16,989 bases of DNA from Lachnospiraceae bacterium UBA3386 (GCA_002358875.1 DEPS01000128.1:1-16989); one strand, 5' to 3'; shown: positions 10,153 through 16,989, numbered from the stretch's first letter. The notes: a model not told the origin generated them from the sequence alone. A program made the numbers and translations.

Positions 10153-10381
10153 ATACAGAAATCTTGCAAATATTAAAAAAAAATCATGCATGGAAACAAA
10201 AGGAACCTGCGGAGCCTATAAGTAGAAGGGACATATGTGACCAGCCCTGATCTGGCCGGTATGTCGGTTTATATGCTCTATAACAGCGTGTAAGGGGGAA
10301 AGAGCCGATGGATTGAAAATCAGACTTAGAACGATGTAATAACACTAATACGTAGAGCAGTACGCCAAGGAGTATGAACAA
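10153..10381 (+). other. Intergenic stretch with a small hairpin
   Basis: Between the helicase stop and the next ribosome binding site lie 229 bases, AT-rich at first. The one structure I can support is a hairpin at 10230-10265: GACATA pairs TATGTC, and inside it CCAG pairs CTGG around CCCTGAT. No T-tract follows, so it is not a standard terminator; it may stabilise or regulate the downstream message. I see no convincing promoter. Confidence 0.4.
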
Positions 10382-10525
10382 ATGGAAAAAGGACAGAAGG
10401 AAACAGACGAGGCAGCAGACATGTACATGACAGAACATATTGAAGAACTGCACTCCGAAGAAGAACTTGTTGAACTTCTGGAAGGGCTTGAAGAGGGGAC
10501 AGTGGTACAGATCGTCGTGGAGTAG
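10382..10525 (+). CDS. Small acidic hypothetical protein (47 aa)
   Basis: A short ORF preceded by AAGGAG (10367-10372), nine bases before ATG. The product is strongly acidic and probably helical, with a run rich in Glu and Leu (E-E-L-H-S-E-E-E-L-V-E-L-L-E) and a hydrophobic end V-V-Q-I-V-V-E. I do not recognise the family. It lies between the helicase and the RadC-like fusion, on the same strand, and is likely part of their transcript. Small acidic proteins are common in such elements, but no role can be assigned from sequence alone. Confidence 0.6.
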   Translation: MEKGQKETDEAADMYMTEHIEELHSEEELVELLEGLEEGTVVQIVVE

Positions 10526-10607
10526 TGGGCTTATCTGAGAAACATTTCGATAAGCATAAAAGGAAATCAGGTAATAAAAGAGATCCAATAAAGAATTGGA
10601 GGCTGCT

Positions 10608-12803
10608 ATGGCAGAAGAAAACATGGGAACCGGCAGGCAGGATCCTGCCAGTCAGGAAGCAGAGTCCCGCCCTTATGAATTAAAACAGGTTCAGGTCAGG
10701 CTCCGCCTTTCGGAGGCAGGTTCCGTTTACAGCTCGAAAGAAATCACCAACCATATACGGGCAGCCGAGGTCATGTCGGATGTTCTCGCCCAGATGGACA
10801 GGGAATATGTCTGCGTTGTGAACCTGGATACAAAAAACAGGCCGATCAATTTCAACATTGTCAGTATCGGAGATATCAATGCAGCGATTGCGCCTGTCCA
10901 GAACATTTTTAAGAGCACAATTTTGTCCAACTCAGCCCGAATTATGCTGATGCACAACCATCCAAGCGGTGATCTGGCTCCCAGCACGGAGGATAAGGCT
11001 CTCACAAAAAGGGTTTATCAGATCGGGAAGTTGATGAATATCCCGCTTGTCGATCATGTGATCGTTGCTGGCGGCTCTGGACGGGCCTGCAGTCTGCTGG
11101 AAAACAATCCGGAGCTCTTCACGATGTCCGAGGCGGTCACGCAGGAAATGATGCAGGGGATCGTACAGGAGGAAACTGCTGTATATGGGACACAGAGATC
11201 CGGGAAGGCCACATCTGCCGGGAAAGATGGGCAGGATGGATCACTTCGCTACAAAACAAAAGAGGACCGCCAGAAAGAGGCTCTTGACGATGTATCGAAG
11301 CAGGTCGAGGAAGGGATCAGAAAAGCCTTCAGCAACGATCATTACCGGGATTATCTGAGGGTCGTGTCACGTTTCCATACTTACAGTTTCAATAACACGG
11401 TGCTGATCGCGGCGCAAAAGCCGGATGCCACCCTGTGTGCAGGTTTTAATGCCTGGAAGTTTAAGTATGGCCGCCATGTAAAAAAGGGAGAGAAAGGCTT
11501 TCGGATCATTGCCCCGGTGAGAGTCAAAGAAACTGTACAGGAAGAAAAGACAGATCCGAACACAGGCCAGCCCATATTTGGCGAGGACGGACAGCTTGTG
11601 ACATCTCCAAAGGTGGTCTGGAAACAGCGTTTCTGCGCATCTACAGTTTTCGACATCGGACAGACGGAAGGCAATCCCATGCCTGAAAATCCGCAGATAA
11701 AATTAAGGCAGCTTATCGGCACGAAAGATGGATTCGATGCTTTCATGGCAGGCCTTGGGGACATCAGCCATCTCCAGGTCCGCTTTGCAAAGATGCCGGA
11801 AGGAACGGACAGCTTCTATGATGCGGACAGCAGGGAGATCGTGATCCGGGAAGGCATGGAGCAGAAAGCCACGCTGAAAGCCGCTGTCCGGGAGGTCTCA
11901 CAAAGGCTTTTGCATGATCGTGAGCAGGACGGAAACGGGAATGCGGATAAAACGCAGGAAACCAGGGAACTGGAGACGGCGAGCACGGCGTATATCATCT
12001 GCGACCATTTTGGCCTCGATACGTCTGATTTTTCTTTCCCCTCCCTGGATTCCTGGTCTTCCGGCCAGGACCTGAAGGCGTTGCGCGAGTCCGGAAACAC
12101 GATCCGCAAAACGGCATCGCAGGCGATCCGGAGCGTTGAGTACCAGCTGCAGGACCTGCAAAAGGAGATGACAGAAACGAGGGAGAATCTTCCGGAACAA
12201 ACAGCTGCCCATGGGAATGGGAAGGAAAACGGAAATATCTCATACAAGATTTATCAGATCAGGGATGATCTGCCCGACAGACGTGAGAGGATATTTCTAA
12301 ACCTGTCCACACTCCGGTCAGATGGGAAAGATGTCACTCCTGACGCCTATTCGTCAATCTATGAAGGAAGCCTTGAAGATACCGGAAACAGGAGATCATC
12401 ACAGCAGGTTCTGAACGACTTGTTTGAAAAGTTCAATATCAACCATCCTGATGACTTCCGCGGCCATTCCATGTCCGTCAGCGATGTTATCGTCCTCCAG
12501 GAAAACGGCGTGGAAAAGGCTTATTACGTGGACAGCCTGGGTTTTAAGGAGGTCCCGCAGTTTCTCCAGCAGGAAATACATAAGGAAAATACAAAGAAAC
12601 AGGATGAGAGACTGCCGGAATCTTCCCGGTTGAAATCTGCCGGAAAAGGGACATCCAGGGAAGTTCCGGCGACAACGGAGCGACGGCGGGACTCGGTCCT
12701 TGCAGCCCTGAGGCAGAAACAGGCCCAGACAGGCGGGAACAGGCAGGATCTTTCGCAGCAAAGAGGAAAAGTCAACAGAAAGGAAAGAGGTACAGCATTA
12801 TGA
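10608..12803 (+). CDS. RadC / ArdC-like / YodL fusion protein
   Basis: ATG at 10608 follows GGAGG (10598-10602) by five bases; a TTG at 10596 lacks such support. The 731-residue protein has three modules. Residues about 25-190 are a RadC-type JAB domain with metal-binding H-N-H-P-S-G-D and downstream S-T-E-D (from about 10953). Residues about 220-530 resemble the ArdC-like ssDNA-binding domain (S-F-N-N-T-V-L-I-A-A-Q-K-P-D-A-T, G-F-x-A-W) plus its attached metallopeptidase. The expected HExxH is here R-E-V-S-Q (11889-11903), so both zinc-binding His are lost and protease activity is unlikely. Residues about 545-660 are a YodL-like domain with H-P-D-D-F-R-G-H-S-M-S-V-S-D-V-I-V-L. The C-terminus has R-R-D-S-V-L-A-A-L-R-Q-K-Q, a tail also seen in two neighbours. 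In most elements these modules are separate proteins. ArdC-like proteins protect incoming single-stranded DNA; that role here is inferred. Confidence 0.87.
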   Translation: MAEENMGTGRQDPASQEAESRPYELKQVQVRLRLSEAGSVYSSKEITNHIRAAEVMSDVLAQMDREYVCVVNLDTKNRPINFNIVSIGDINAAIAPVQNIFKSTILSNSARIMLMHNHPSGDLAPSTEDKALTKRVYQIGKLMNIPLVDHVIVAGGSGRACSLLENNPELFTMSEAVTQEMMQGIVQEETAVYGTQRSGKATSAGKDGQDGSLRYKTKEDRQKEALDDVSKQVEEGIRKAFSNDHYRDYLRVVSRFHTYSFNNTVLIAAQKPDATLCAGFNAWKFKYGRHVKKGEKGFRIIAPVRVKETVQEEKTDPNTGQPIFGEDGQLVTSPKVVWKQRFCASTVFDIGQTEGNPMPENPQIKLRQLIGTKDGFDAFMAGLGDISHLQVRFAKMPEGTDSFYDADSREIVIREGMEQKATLKAAVREVSQRLLHDREQDGNGNADKTQETRELETASTAYIICDHFGLDTSDFSFPSLDSWSSGQDLKALRESGNTIRKTASQAIRSVEYQLQDLQKEMTETRENLPEQTAAHGNGKENGNISYKIYQIRDDLPDRRERIFLNLSTLRSDGKDVTPDAYSSIYEGSLEDTGNRRSSQQVLNDLFEKFNINHPDDFRGHSMSVSDVIVLQENGVEKAYYVDSLGFKEVPQFLQQEIHKENTKKQDERLPESSRLKSAGKGTSREVPATTERRRDSVLAALRQKQAQTGGNRQDLSQQRGKVNRKERGTAL

Positions 12804-13021
12804 GTAGCATTGCAGAAAATGAAAAATTGGTGATGGCAGCAGGGGCCGGAACAGCCCGGGAAGGGGAATCTGTTTTTACAGATCTGGTAATGGAAGGTCT
12901 GGATGTTCAGTTTTCACCCTCGCTGCAGGAAAAGGCTGAAGGCGAAGCCAATGCCCGGGCATTGGCCTACCGAGATAGGATCCTTGGAGTAGTGGGCAGA
13001 TCCAAAGAAAAAGCAAGATAA
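12800..13021 (+). CDS. Small hypothetical protein, translationally coupled (73 aa)
   Basis: ATG overlaps the previous stop (ATGA at 12800-12803), a classic sign of coupled translation, with a weak AGAGG upstream inside the preceding gene. The product starts with a Glu/Ala-rich stretch, has a central hydrophobic patch (S-V-F-T-D-L-V-M-E-G-L-D-V-Q-F) and a charged end G-R-S-K-E-K-A-R. I see no signal peptide, membrane segment or known motif, and I do not recognise the family. The tight overlap suggests it is needed in a fixed ratio with the RadC/ArdC/YodL fusion, perhaps as a partner. Confidence 0.7.
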   Translation: MSSIAENEKLVMAAGAGTAREGESVFTDLVMEGLDVQFSPSLQEKAEGEANARALAYRDRILGVVGRSKEKAR

Positions 13022-13155
13022 GCAAAAACACAGGGCATAGAACATGCGCTGATATGCCGCAGCCAGAGTTCAGCTCAAAAGGAGTAACAAAAGAGCGTAT
13101 ACTATGAACATGGCGAACAGAGACATTACTGTAAAAAGATCGAGGAGATAAACAG

Positions 13156-14400
13156 ATGGCAGATAGAGATTATTATGGATTTTTGGATGAAGTGGCAGAG
13201 AAGCTGCAGGCGGCCCAGAGTCCTTTTAACAGTCAGTACCAGGTAAACGTTAAGGATGTGGAAAAAGCCAATGGGATGTCATATCGAGGAATCGAGATAT
13301 CGGACCGGCGGGATGGCATGGGCGTGACGATCAACATGGAGAGGCACTTCCAGATGTACATGGACGGAAAGACTGTGGATGAGATCGCGGACCTGGTGCA
13401 GCAGCAGGCCGGGGATGCCTTCGAAAAGAAGCCCGAGGTAGACGTTACCAGGATGAAGGATTATGAGTCACTCTGCAGCAATGTCATGATGGAAGCGGTT
13501 TCGAGGGAAAGAAACACAAAATTTCTTGAGAATATACCGCATTTCGACATGGCGGATCTCTCCATTATTTATCGTGTCAAAGTCAGCGGGAACAGGAACC
13601 ATGGAATCGGAGTGATTACCGTGGACAACAAGCTCCTGGAAAGCATGGGAGTCAGTCAGGAACAGTTTCAAAAAGATGTGTTTGACCGGGCCCTTGCAGG
13701 GGAGCCTCCGATTCTGCAATCCCTCAAGGAGGTATTAGGAATAGGGGAAAGCATTGCGAGTGACGGGCCGGAAGATGAAATGTTTCTGGCCACCAACAGC
13801 GATGCTCTGTATGGGGCCAGTGTCATAGCTATCCCCGGATTCCTGGACCAGGCCTCAGAGAAGCTCGGCGGAAGCTTCTACGTCCTCCCTTCTTCTGTCC
13901 ATGAAGTCCTTTTGCTGAAGCTCAGCCAGGATGCGGATTTCCATGCACTGGAAAGCATTGTTCAGGATATCAATGAGGCGATCGTACGTCCGGATGAACA
14001 GCTTTCCGACAGGGTGTATCATTACGACGCGCAGGAAAAGATTTTCGAACTGGCGTCGGACTACGAACAGCGGGTCGCCGAGAAGGAACCTGTTGAGAGG
14101 GAGGCAGTTTCTCCGGACAAAGGCCTCGGTGCCTGGGGCGTGAAAACACAGGGACTGGATTCAGTACAGGAAAATGCTTCCGGGAGGGTACAGGAAAAAC
14201 AGTCGATCTATGAAACAGGGAAAGAAAGACATACGGTTTCAGACAGACAAGCGTCCGTAAAAGCCGGCAGGTCAGAGAGAAAATCTGTCCTCGGTGCCCT
14301 CCAGGAGAAGAAGGAGCAGGTTCGGGCGGCAGATGGCGGCAGGCAGGAACAGCAGAAAGCACATAATCGTCCCCACACCAGGAATGATGTCAGTATCTGA
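13156..14400 (+). CDS. DUF5688 family protein
   Basis: This 414-residue protein starts at ATG after GGAG (13143-13146), nine bases upstream. It fits the DUF5688 family as I recall it, which is common in Clostridia mobile elements and has no known function. Supporting points are the N-terminal helical region with R-x-D-G-M-G-V-T-I-N-M-E, a central Y-R-V-K-V segment, and the C-terminal A-x-V-I-A-I-P-G-F-L (about 13825), S-F-Y-V-L-P-S-S-V-H-E-V-L-L-L-K-L (from about 13873) and L-S-D-R-V-Y-H-Y-D (about 14008). After about residue 310 the chain becomes charged and disordered, ending with R-K-S-V-L-G-A-L-Q-E-K-K-E-Q, the tail shared with neighbours. A soluble cytoplasmic protein is likely, with no catalytic motif visible. 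The gap before it (13022-13155) holds only a 15-codon ORF that I do not support. Confidence 0.85.
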   Translation: MADRDYYGFLDEVAEKLQAAQSPFNSQYQVNVKDVEKANGMSYRGIEISDRRDGMGVTINMERHFQMYMDGKTVDEIADLVQQQAGDAFEKKPEVDVTRMKDYESLCSNVMMEAVSRERNTKFLENIPHFDMADLSIIYRVKVSGNRNHGIGVITVDNKLLESMGVSQEQFQKDVFDRALAGEPPILQSLKEVLGIGESIASDGPEDEMFLATNSDALYGASVIAIPGFLDQASEKLGGSFYVLPSSVHEVLLLKLSQDADFHALESIVQDINEAIVRPDEQLSDRVYHYDAQEKIFELASDYEQRVAEKEPVEREAVSPDKGLGAWGVKTQGLDSVQENASGRVQEKQSIYETGKERHTVSDRQASVKAGRSERKSVLGALQEKKEQVRAADGGRQEQQKAHNRPHTRNDVSI

Positions 14401-14498
14401 TCCGGAAAAGGCCTGACCTGGGATTGCAGCAAAACCATTAGCTATTGGTTGATGTGATTGATGAATTGATATGGGAAATATCAGGCGTGGGAGAAAAA

Positions 14499-15518
14499 AT
14501 GGTTCAGGATCAGTTTTCCATCTATCAGGTGAAAGCAGGCCGCGAGTACAGTCCGTACCGATTCCATGCCTATACATATATGCTGCAGCATGGTATTGCA
14601 ATAACCGAAGCCCTTTATGACCTCGTTTACACATCCTCTCTATATCCCGGCGATGATCCGGAACGTATCCGGAACCGGATCAATAAAAAGCGGCCCAAAA
14701 GATTTCATGGCCACGCTGTCAGCATGGGTGACGTCATTGCCATTAACCAGGCGGGCGTCACCCAATGTTATTATCTGGAACAGGTGGGATACATCCGCCT
14801 GTCAGGTTTTATTCAGTCTTCATCCCAATCGTTGGAATCAGGCTCTCAAATACCGGCAGGTGTCTCAGGATCCGTTGCGGACGAGAGGGTCATAACGCTT
14901 CAGACAACGGATTACCTGCTGAAAGGCAGAAAAGGCCTGTGGCTGGCAGAGGACATGATTCTCGTTGACGACAGGCCTTTTTTTCTGCTTCAGCATCAGA
15001 ACTTCGGGAACGATGCTGCATTTGCGGTTGTGGACGAATATGGCAACCAGGCTGCAGCTGACAGCTATGATGGGTTTACAGACGAAGTGATCCGGCAGAT
15101 TCGTCAATATCTGCAGAAAGAAAAGGAACAGAAGACTCAGCTGGAAGCAGGATTAATCAGTCATGATCAGACTTATAACACGTTCTCTTCGATTCCGGCT
15201 CAAAGGATTAAAGAGACCATCCATTCTTCTAACTTGCAATCTGGAAATTCCGCACCTCCACTTGAAAACTGGCAGAAGTCCTATCAGAATGGCGAATACA
15301 TCCGCAGTGCCGAGAGTGGAGAAGAAGCCAACTATAACATGATTGACGGTATTCACAATAATCGTCGGAAACGAAAGAAGGAGAAAAAGCGCAGATCTGT
15401 TTTAAAACGCCTGCATGAAAAACAGCTGGAAGTGGAGAGAAGGGAGGGGAAACTTCCTCAACAGGAGCTGCCACAGATTATACAGGAGCAAGAAATTGAG
15501 CGAAAGCCGAAAAAATGA
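14499..15518 (+). CDS. YodL-domain protein with a C-terminal accessory domain
   Basis: I chose ATG at 14499 because GGGAG (14489-14493) lies five bases upstream; the longer frame from TTG 14445 has no ribosome binding site. The 339-residue product begins with a YodL-like domain (F-S-I-Y-Q-V at the start, then L-Y-D-L-V-Y, and R-F-H-G-H-A-V-S-M-G-D-V-I-A-I-N about residue 70), matching the one in the upstream fusion. A second domain around residues 130-210 has W-L-A-E-D, R-P-F-F-L-L-Q-H-Q-N-F-G-N-D-A-A and V-V-D-E-Y-G-N, resembling accessory domains (LPD28-like, tentative) found in large proteins of these elements. The end is very basic and contains R-R-S-V-L-K-R-L-H-E-K-Q. The function of YodL domains is unknown. 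It is the last gene of the operon, with a terminator directly after it. Confidence 0.82.
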   Translation: MVQDQFSIYQVKAGREYSPYRFHAYTYMLQHGIAITEALYDLVYTSSLYPGDDPERIRNRINKKRPKRFHGHAVSMGDVIAINQAGVTQCYYLEQVGYIRLSGFIQSSSQSLESGSQIPAGVSGSVADERVITLQTTDYLLKGRKGLWLAEDMILVDDRPFFLLQHQNFGNDAAFAVVDEYGNQAAADSYDGFTDEVIRQIRQYLQKEKEQKTQLEAGLISHDQTYNTFSSIPAQRIKETIHSSNLQSGNSAPPLENWQKSYQNGEYIRSAESGEEANYNMIDGIHNNRRKRKKEKKRRSVLKRLHEKQLEVERREGKLPQQELPQIIQEQEIERKPKK

Positions 15519-15519
15519 A

Positions 15520-15561
15520 AGGCCTATGCCACACTAGAAGAAGTGTGACATAGGCTTTTTT
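15520..15561 (+). terminator. Strong intrinsic terminator ending the operon
   Basis: GCCTATG and CACACT pair with AGTGTG and CATAGGC (one C/A mismatch between the blocks) around AGAAGA, followed by six T. It begins right after the stop codon of the YodL gene, marking the end of the operon. Confidence 0.95.
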
Positions 15562-15578
15562 GTTCTACTCATTTATTT

Positions 15579-16021
15579 ATGGAAGAGTATACATTCTCTT
15601 GTTTGATAATTTTATTTGGGATTTTCCACAGTATAACAACAAAAGCATTTGCATATGCCTTGACGATAGATATGCTATTGTAACGTATACATATAAGAAC
15701 AGGCAGAAGAGCTCTGTAATTATTGGAGATTACGATCTTTCATTAAGGATAGCGATTGATTATGCAGATGGGTTTATCTTTTCGGCAGAGGACGGCCCCA
15801 ACTGCCTATTCACTGATGGGACGAGTGTGTCAATCGTTTATAAAGGACAATATAACAAGGGTGTCTCAATGGGCGATAAAATGATTCTTCAGCCTTTAGA
15901 AGAAAGGAGATTCTCCACATATATTAAGTGTGCATCGGATGTAGAATCAGATACGACTTCCTCATTAAAAGTAATATTTACGACAAGTTCCGGGAGCAGG
16001 GATCGTTACATTATTAGATAA
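15579..16021 (+). pseudogene. Frameshifted small secreted-protein-like gene (remnant)
   Basis: An ATG at 15579 opens 34 codons that read like a signal peptide: a short acidic start, hydrophobic core (S-C-L-I-I-L-F-G-I-F) and a possible cleavage A-F-A-Y-A, stopping at 15681-15683. An overlapping frame then runs to TAA at 16019-16021 with about 110 residues rich in alternating hydrophobic residues (for example Y-A-I-V-T-Y-T-Y, S-V-I-I-G-D-Y), suggesting beta-strands. The second frame has no start with a ribosome binding site; its first candidate, TTG 15560, lies in the terminator. I infer one gene broken by a frameshift around 15640-15680, near an A-rich run. The region is clearly more AT-rich than the operon, suggesting separate origin. 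I do not recognise the family. A real short gene with an unusual start cannot be excluded. Confidence 0.45.
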
Positions 16022-16054
16022 AAACAGGCTGGACATAGGATATATATCTAAGTT

Positions 16055-16086
16055 AAGCATCAGTCAGAAATGGCTGGTGCTTTTTT
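16055..16086 (+). terminator. Intrinsic terminator
   Basis: AAGCATCAGTCA pairs with TGGCTGGTGCTT around GAAA (two G-U pairs), followed by a run of six T. It sits about 33 bases after the remnant gene's stop and would end transcription of that unit. Confidence 0.88.
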
Positions 16087-16100
16087 CATACCAGAAGGGG

Positions 16101-16184
16101 ATGAGAATCCTGGAGGGCAACAGAATCCGTGGAATAAACGTAGAGTTCGGCGGCGATACAATTGGTATAGATAGAACTTTGTAG
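16101..16184 (+). pseudogene. N-terminal remnant resembling a phage tail tape-measure protein
   Basis: A 27-codon ORF behind AGAAGGGG contains R-I-R-G-I-N-V-E-F-G-G-D-T, then stops at TAG 16182-16184. As I recall them, phage and prophage tape-measure proteins of Firmicutes begin with R-I-K-G-I-T-V-E-I-G-G-D-T followed by a long coiled coil. Only this N-terminal motif survives; the following sequence is AT-rich and shows no coiled coil. I infer a decayed prophage edge or recombination scar. The match is short, so chance similarity remains possible. Confidence 0.45.
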
Positions 16185-16320
16185 GGTACAAACATTACTC
16201 TCTGTCCATGTTCTTAAGTATCACATATCAAAGTTTAGTTACTAATCATATCTATTATACACGTATTCTGTAGAATTATCTGTACGTTTAATTTTATATA
16301 TCATCAGGCCGATAACAAGG
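16185..16320 (+). other. AT-rich spacer with no gene seen
   Basis: These 136 bases are markedly AT-rich and hold no ORF I can support. They may contain the promoter for the structured leader that follows, but I could not find a -35/-10 pair with correct spacing. Confidence 0.4.
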
Positions 16321-16324
16321 GCAG

Positions 16325-16384
16325 GCTGTACACTCTCTATCGAGGGCGTGTACAGCAACTTGCGGAAATATCAGAAACGCCCTC
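16325..16384 (+). promoter_or_regulatory. Leader with two mutually exclusive hairpins
   Basis: GCTGTACAC (16325-16333) is a perfect 9-bp inverted match to GTGTACAGC (16348-16356). GAGGGCG (16342-16348) perfectly matches CGCCCTC (16378-16384). The second stem uses the loop and one base of the 3' arm of the first, so the two compete. This is the layout of an attenuator or anti-terminator, although the T-rich stretch after the second stem is imperfect. It lies upstream of short ORFs with a strong ribosome binding site. Confidence 0.45.
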
Positions 16385-16492
16385 ATTTCCACGCTATGCC
16401 GATTTTTCTCGATACTGGTTTTCGTAAATACCACAAATCAATGACGAAAACGACAGATATTAAAAAAAGGACTGAAGGAGGGCTAAAAATGA

Positions 16493-16588
16493 ATGAAAAT
16501 AGAAATAGTTTGGGGTGCGGCTACCATGGGAGAACAATCTAATCAATTTCATATCAAAACAGCTGGTTTTCGATATGTAAATGCTTAG
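16493..16588 (+). CDS. Short ORF after a strong ribosome binding site (31 aa, doubtful)
   Basis: AAGGAGGG (16475-16482) is followed by two overlapping ATG codons. The one at 16489 (six bases on) gives 17 codons ending at 16542; the one at 16493 (ten bases on) gives 31 codons ending at 16588. Neither product resembles a family I know. The strong site suggests that something is or was translated here: a leader peptide for the structured region, or the start of a lost gene. Low confidence. Confidence 0.3.
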   Translation: MKIEIVWGAATMGEQSNQFHIKTAGFRYVNA

Positions 16589-16634
16589 ACTGAATATTCC
16601 GGTCGAAGAAATGCGTATGTCCGGACAAGTGGAA

Positions 16635-16827
16635 AGCAACGTTCCGGAGGACGGAAAGCACCTTTGGAACAGCTCGGTTGTAACACATATCCTGTATCCT
16701 CTCCTGTCAAGGCCTTGCCACGTCAGTGGTGCTGACAGCCTTGACTGGGGAGGATACAGGATATAGAGTCTGAAAGAGCTGCTTCCATTATCCCAGAATG
16801 GTGCTTTCCGTTTCCCGGACAGTTGCT
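16635..16827 (+). repeat. Nested inverted repeat, hairpin of about 193 nt
   Basis: Three concentric arm pairs line up. Outer: 16635-16662 with 16800-16827 (about 28 bp, 5 imperfect positions, including a perfect CGGAAAGCACC/GGTGCTTTCCG). Middle: GGAACAGCTC (16666-16675) with GAGCTGCTTCC (16776-16786), one bulge. Inner: ATATCCTGTATCCT (16687-16700) with AGGATACAGGATAT (16751-16764), then GTCAAGGC (16706-16713) with GCCTTGAC (16738-16745), capped by CCAC-GTCA-GTGG. GGAAAGCA also recurs at 16631 and 16828 as direct copies outside the stem. No T-tract follows, so it is not a terminator. It ends 84 bases before a mobilisation-like ORF. Confidence 0.85.
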
Positions 16828-16911
16828 GGAAAGCACCCCGTAATCTTCACTTAGACGGTTCTCTTTTTTTTTTGAGAATATGCTTAAACCGAAGGAAGGA
16901 GAAAACTTTGA

Positions 16912-16986
16912 ATGAAACTCACCAGACACAACGGTGTTTATAATCCGAAGCACAACGACAGAAATTTTTATAGTAAACGACATTGA
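16912..16986 (+). pseudogene. Start of a mobilisation-protein-like gene, frameshifted early
   Basis: A good site GAAGGAAGGAG (16891-16901) precedes ATG by ten bases. The first 24 codons include T-R-H-N-G, V-Y-N-P-K-H-N-D-R-N-F, resembling N-termini of Clostridia plasmid mobilisation/recombination-type proteins as I recall them, where N-D-R-x-F-D is followed by N-x-x-H-I-D. Here the frame stops at TGA 16984-16986, but shifting frame after the run of T at 16965-16969 yields V-N-D-I-D, close to the expected continuation. I infer an early frameshift (or a sequencing error in the T run). The window ends three bases later, so the rest cannot be judged. Confidence 0.4.
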
Positions 16987-16989
16987 TGA

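Noticed and set aside
10189..10224. 11-codon ORF in the gap after the helicase
   Set aside because: It is too short, and no ribosome binding site is present.
13104..13151. 15-codon ORF between the 73-residue protein and the DUF5688 gene
   Set aside because: The nearest GGAG is about 19 bases away, too far, and the ORF is too short to judge.
14445..14498. Longer N-terminus of the second YodL protein from TTG
   Set aside because: It has no ribosome binding site; the ATG at 14499 has GGGAG at ideal spacing and begins just before the YodL domain.
16635..16827. Nested hairpin as a retron msr-msd or an intrinsic terminator
   Set aside because: No reverse transcriptase lies beside it in the window and no T-tract follows the stem.

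Overview
The window looks like the accessory backbone of a conjugative or integrative element from a Clostridia-type Firmicute, most likely a Lachnospiraceae or Ruminococcaceae gut anaerobe. This rests on protein resemblance recalled from families (helicase/methylase giant protein, TnpV, YodL, DUF5688, ArdC-like, RadC-like) and on strong GGAGG ribosome binding sites. No search was run. All convincing genes lie on the + strand.

Region 1 (1-10152) is one giant gene split by a group II intron. Exon 1 (1-5149, 5' end outside the window) and exon 2 (8009-10152) join in frame to give at least 2430 residues: a disordered linker, an N6-adenine methylase-like domain and an SF2 helicase. The intron (5150-8008) sits 13 bases after the helicase DESH motif and encodes a 631-residue reverse transcriptase/maturase with an HNH endonuclease. 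It appears to carry an extra 51-nt hairpin after domain VI, like the unusual introns reported in the Bacillus cereus group. A complete tnpV-like gene (113-466) lies in another frame inside the linker of the giant gene, so both frames seem to be used.

Region 2 (10382-15561) reads as an operon: a tiny acidic ORF, a fused RadC / ArdC-like / YodL protein with a degenerate metallopeptidase site, a 73-residue unknown coupled to it by ATGA overlap, a DUF5688 protein, and a second YodL protein. A strong intrinsic terminator closes it. Three of these proteins end with the same short R-x-x-S-V-L-x-x-L-x-x-K tail, which may mark them for a common partner.

Region 3 (15562-16989) is more AT-rich and looks like a scrap yard between modules. 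It holds a frameshifted secreted-protein remnant, a second terminator, a short remnant resembling the N-terminus of a phage tape-measure protein, a leader with mutually exclusive hairpins, a nested hairpin of about 193 nt, and the start of a mobilisation-protein-like gene that is frameshifted at once. The hairpin next to a mob-like gene is a candidate transfer or regulatory site.
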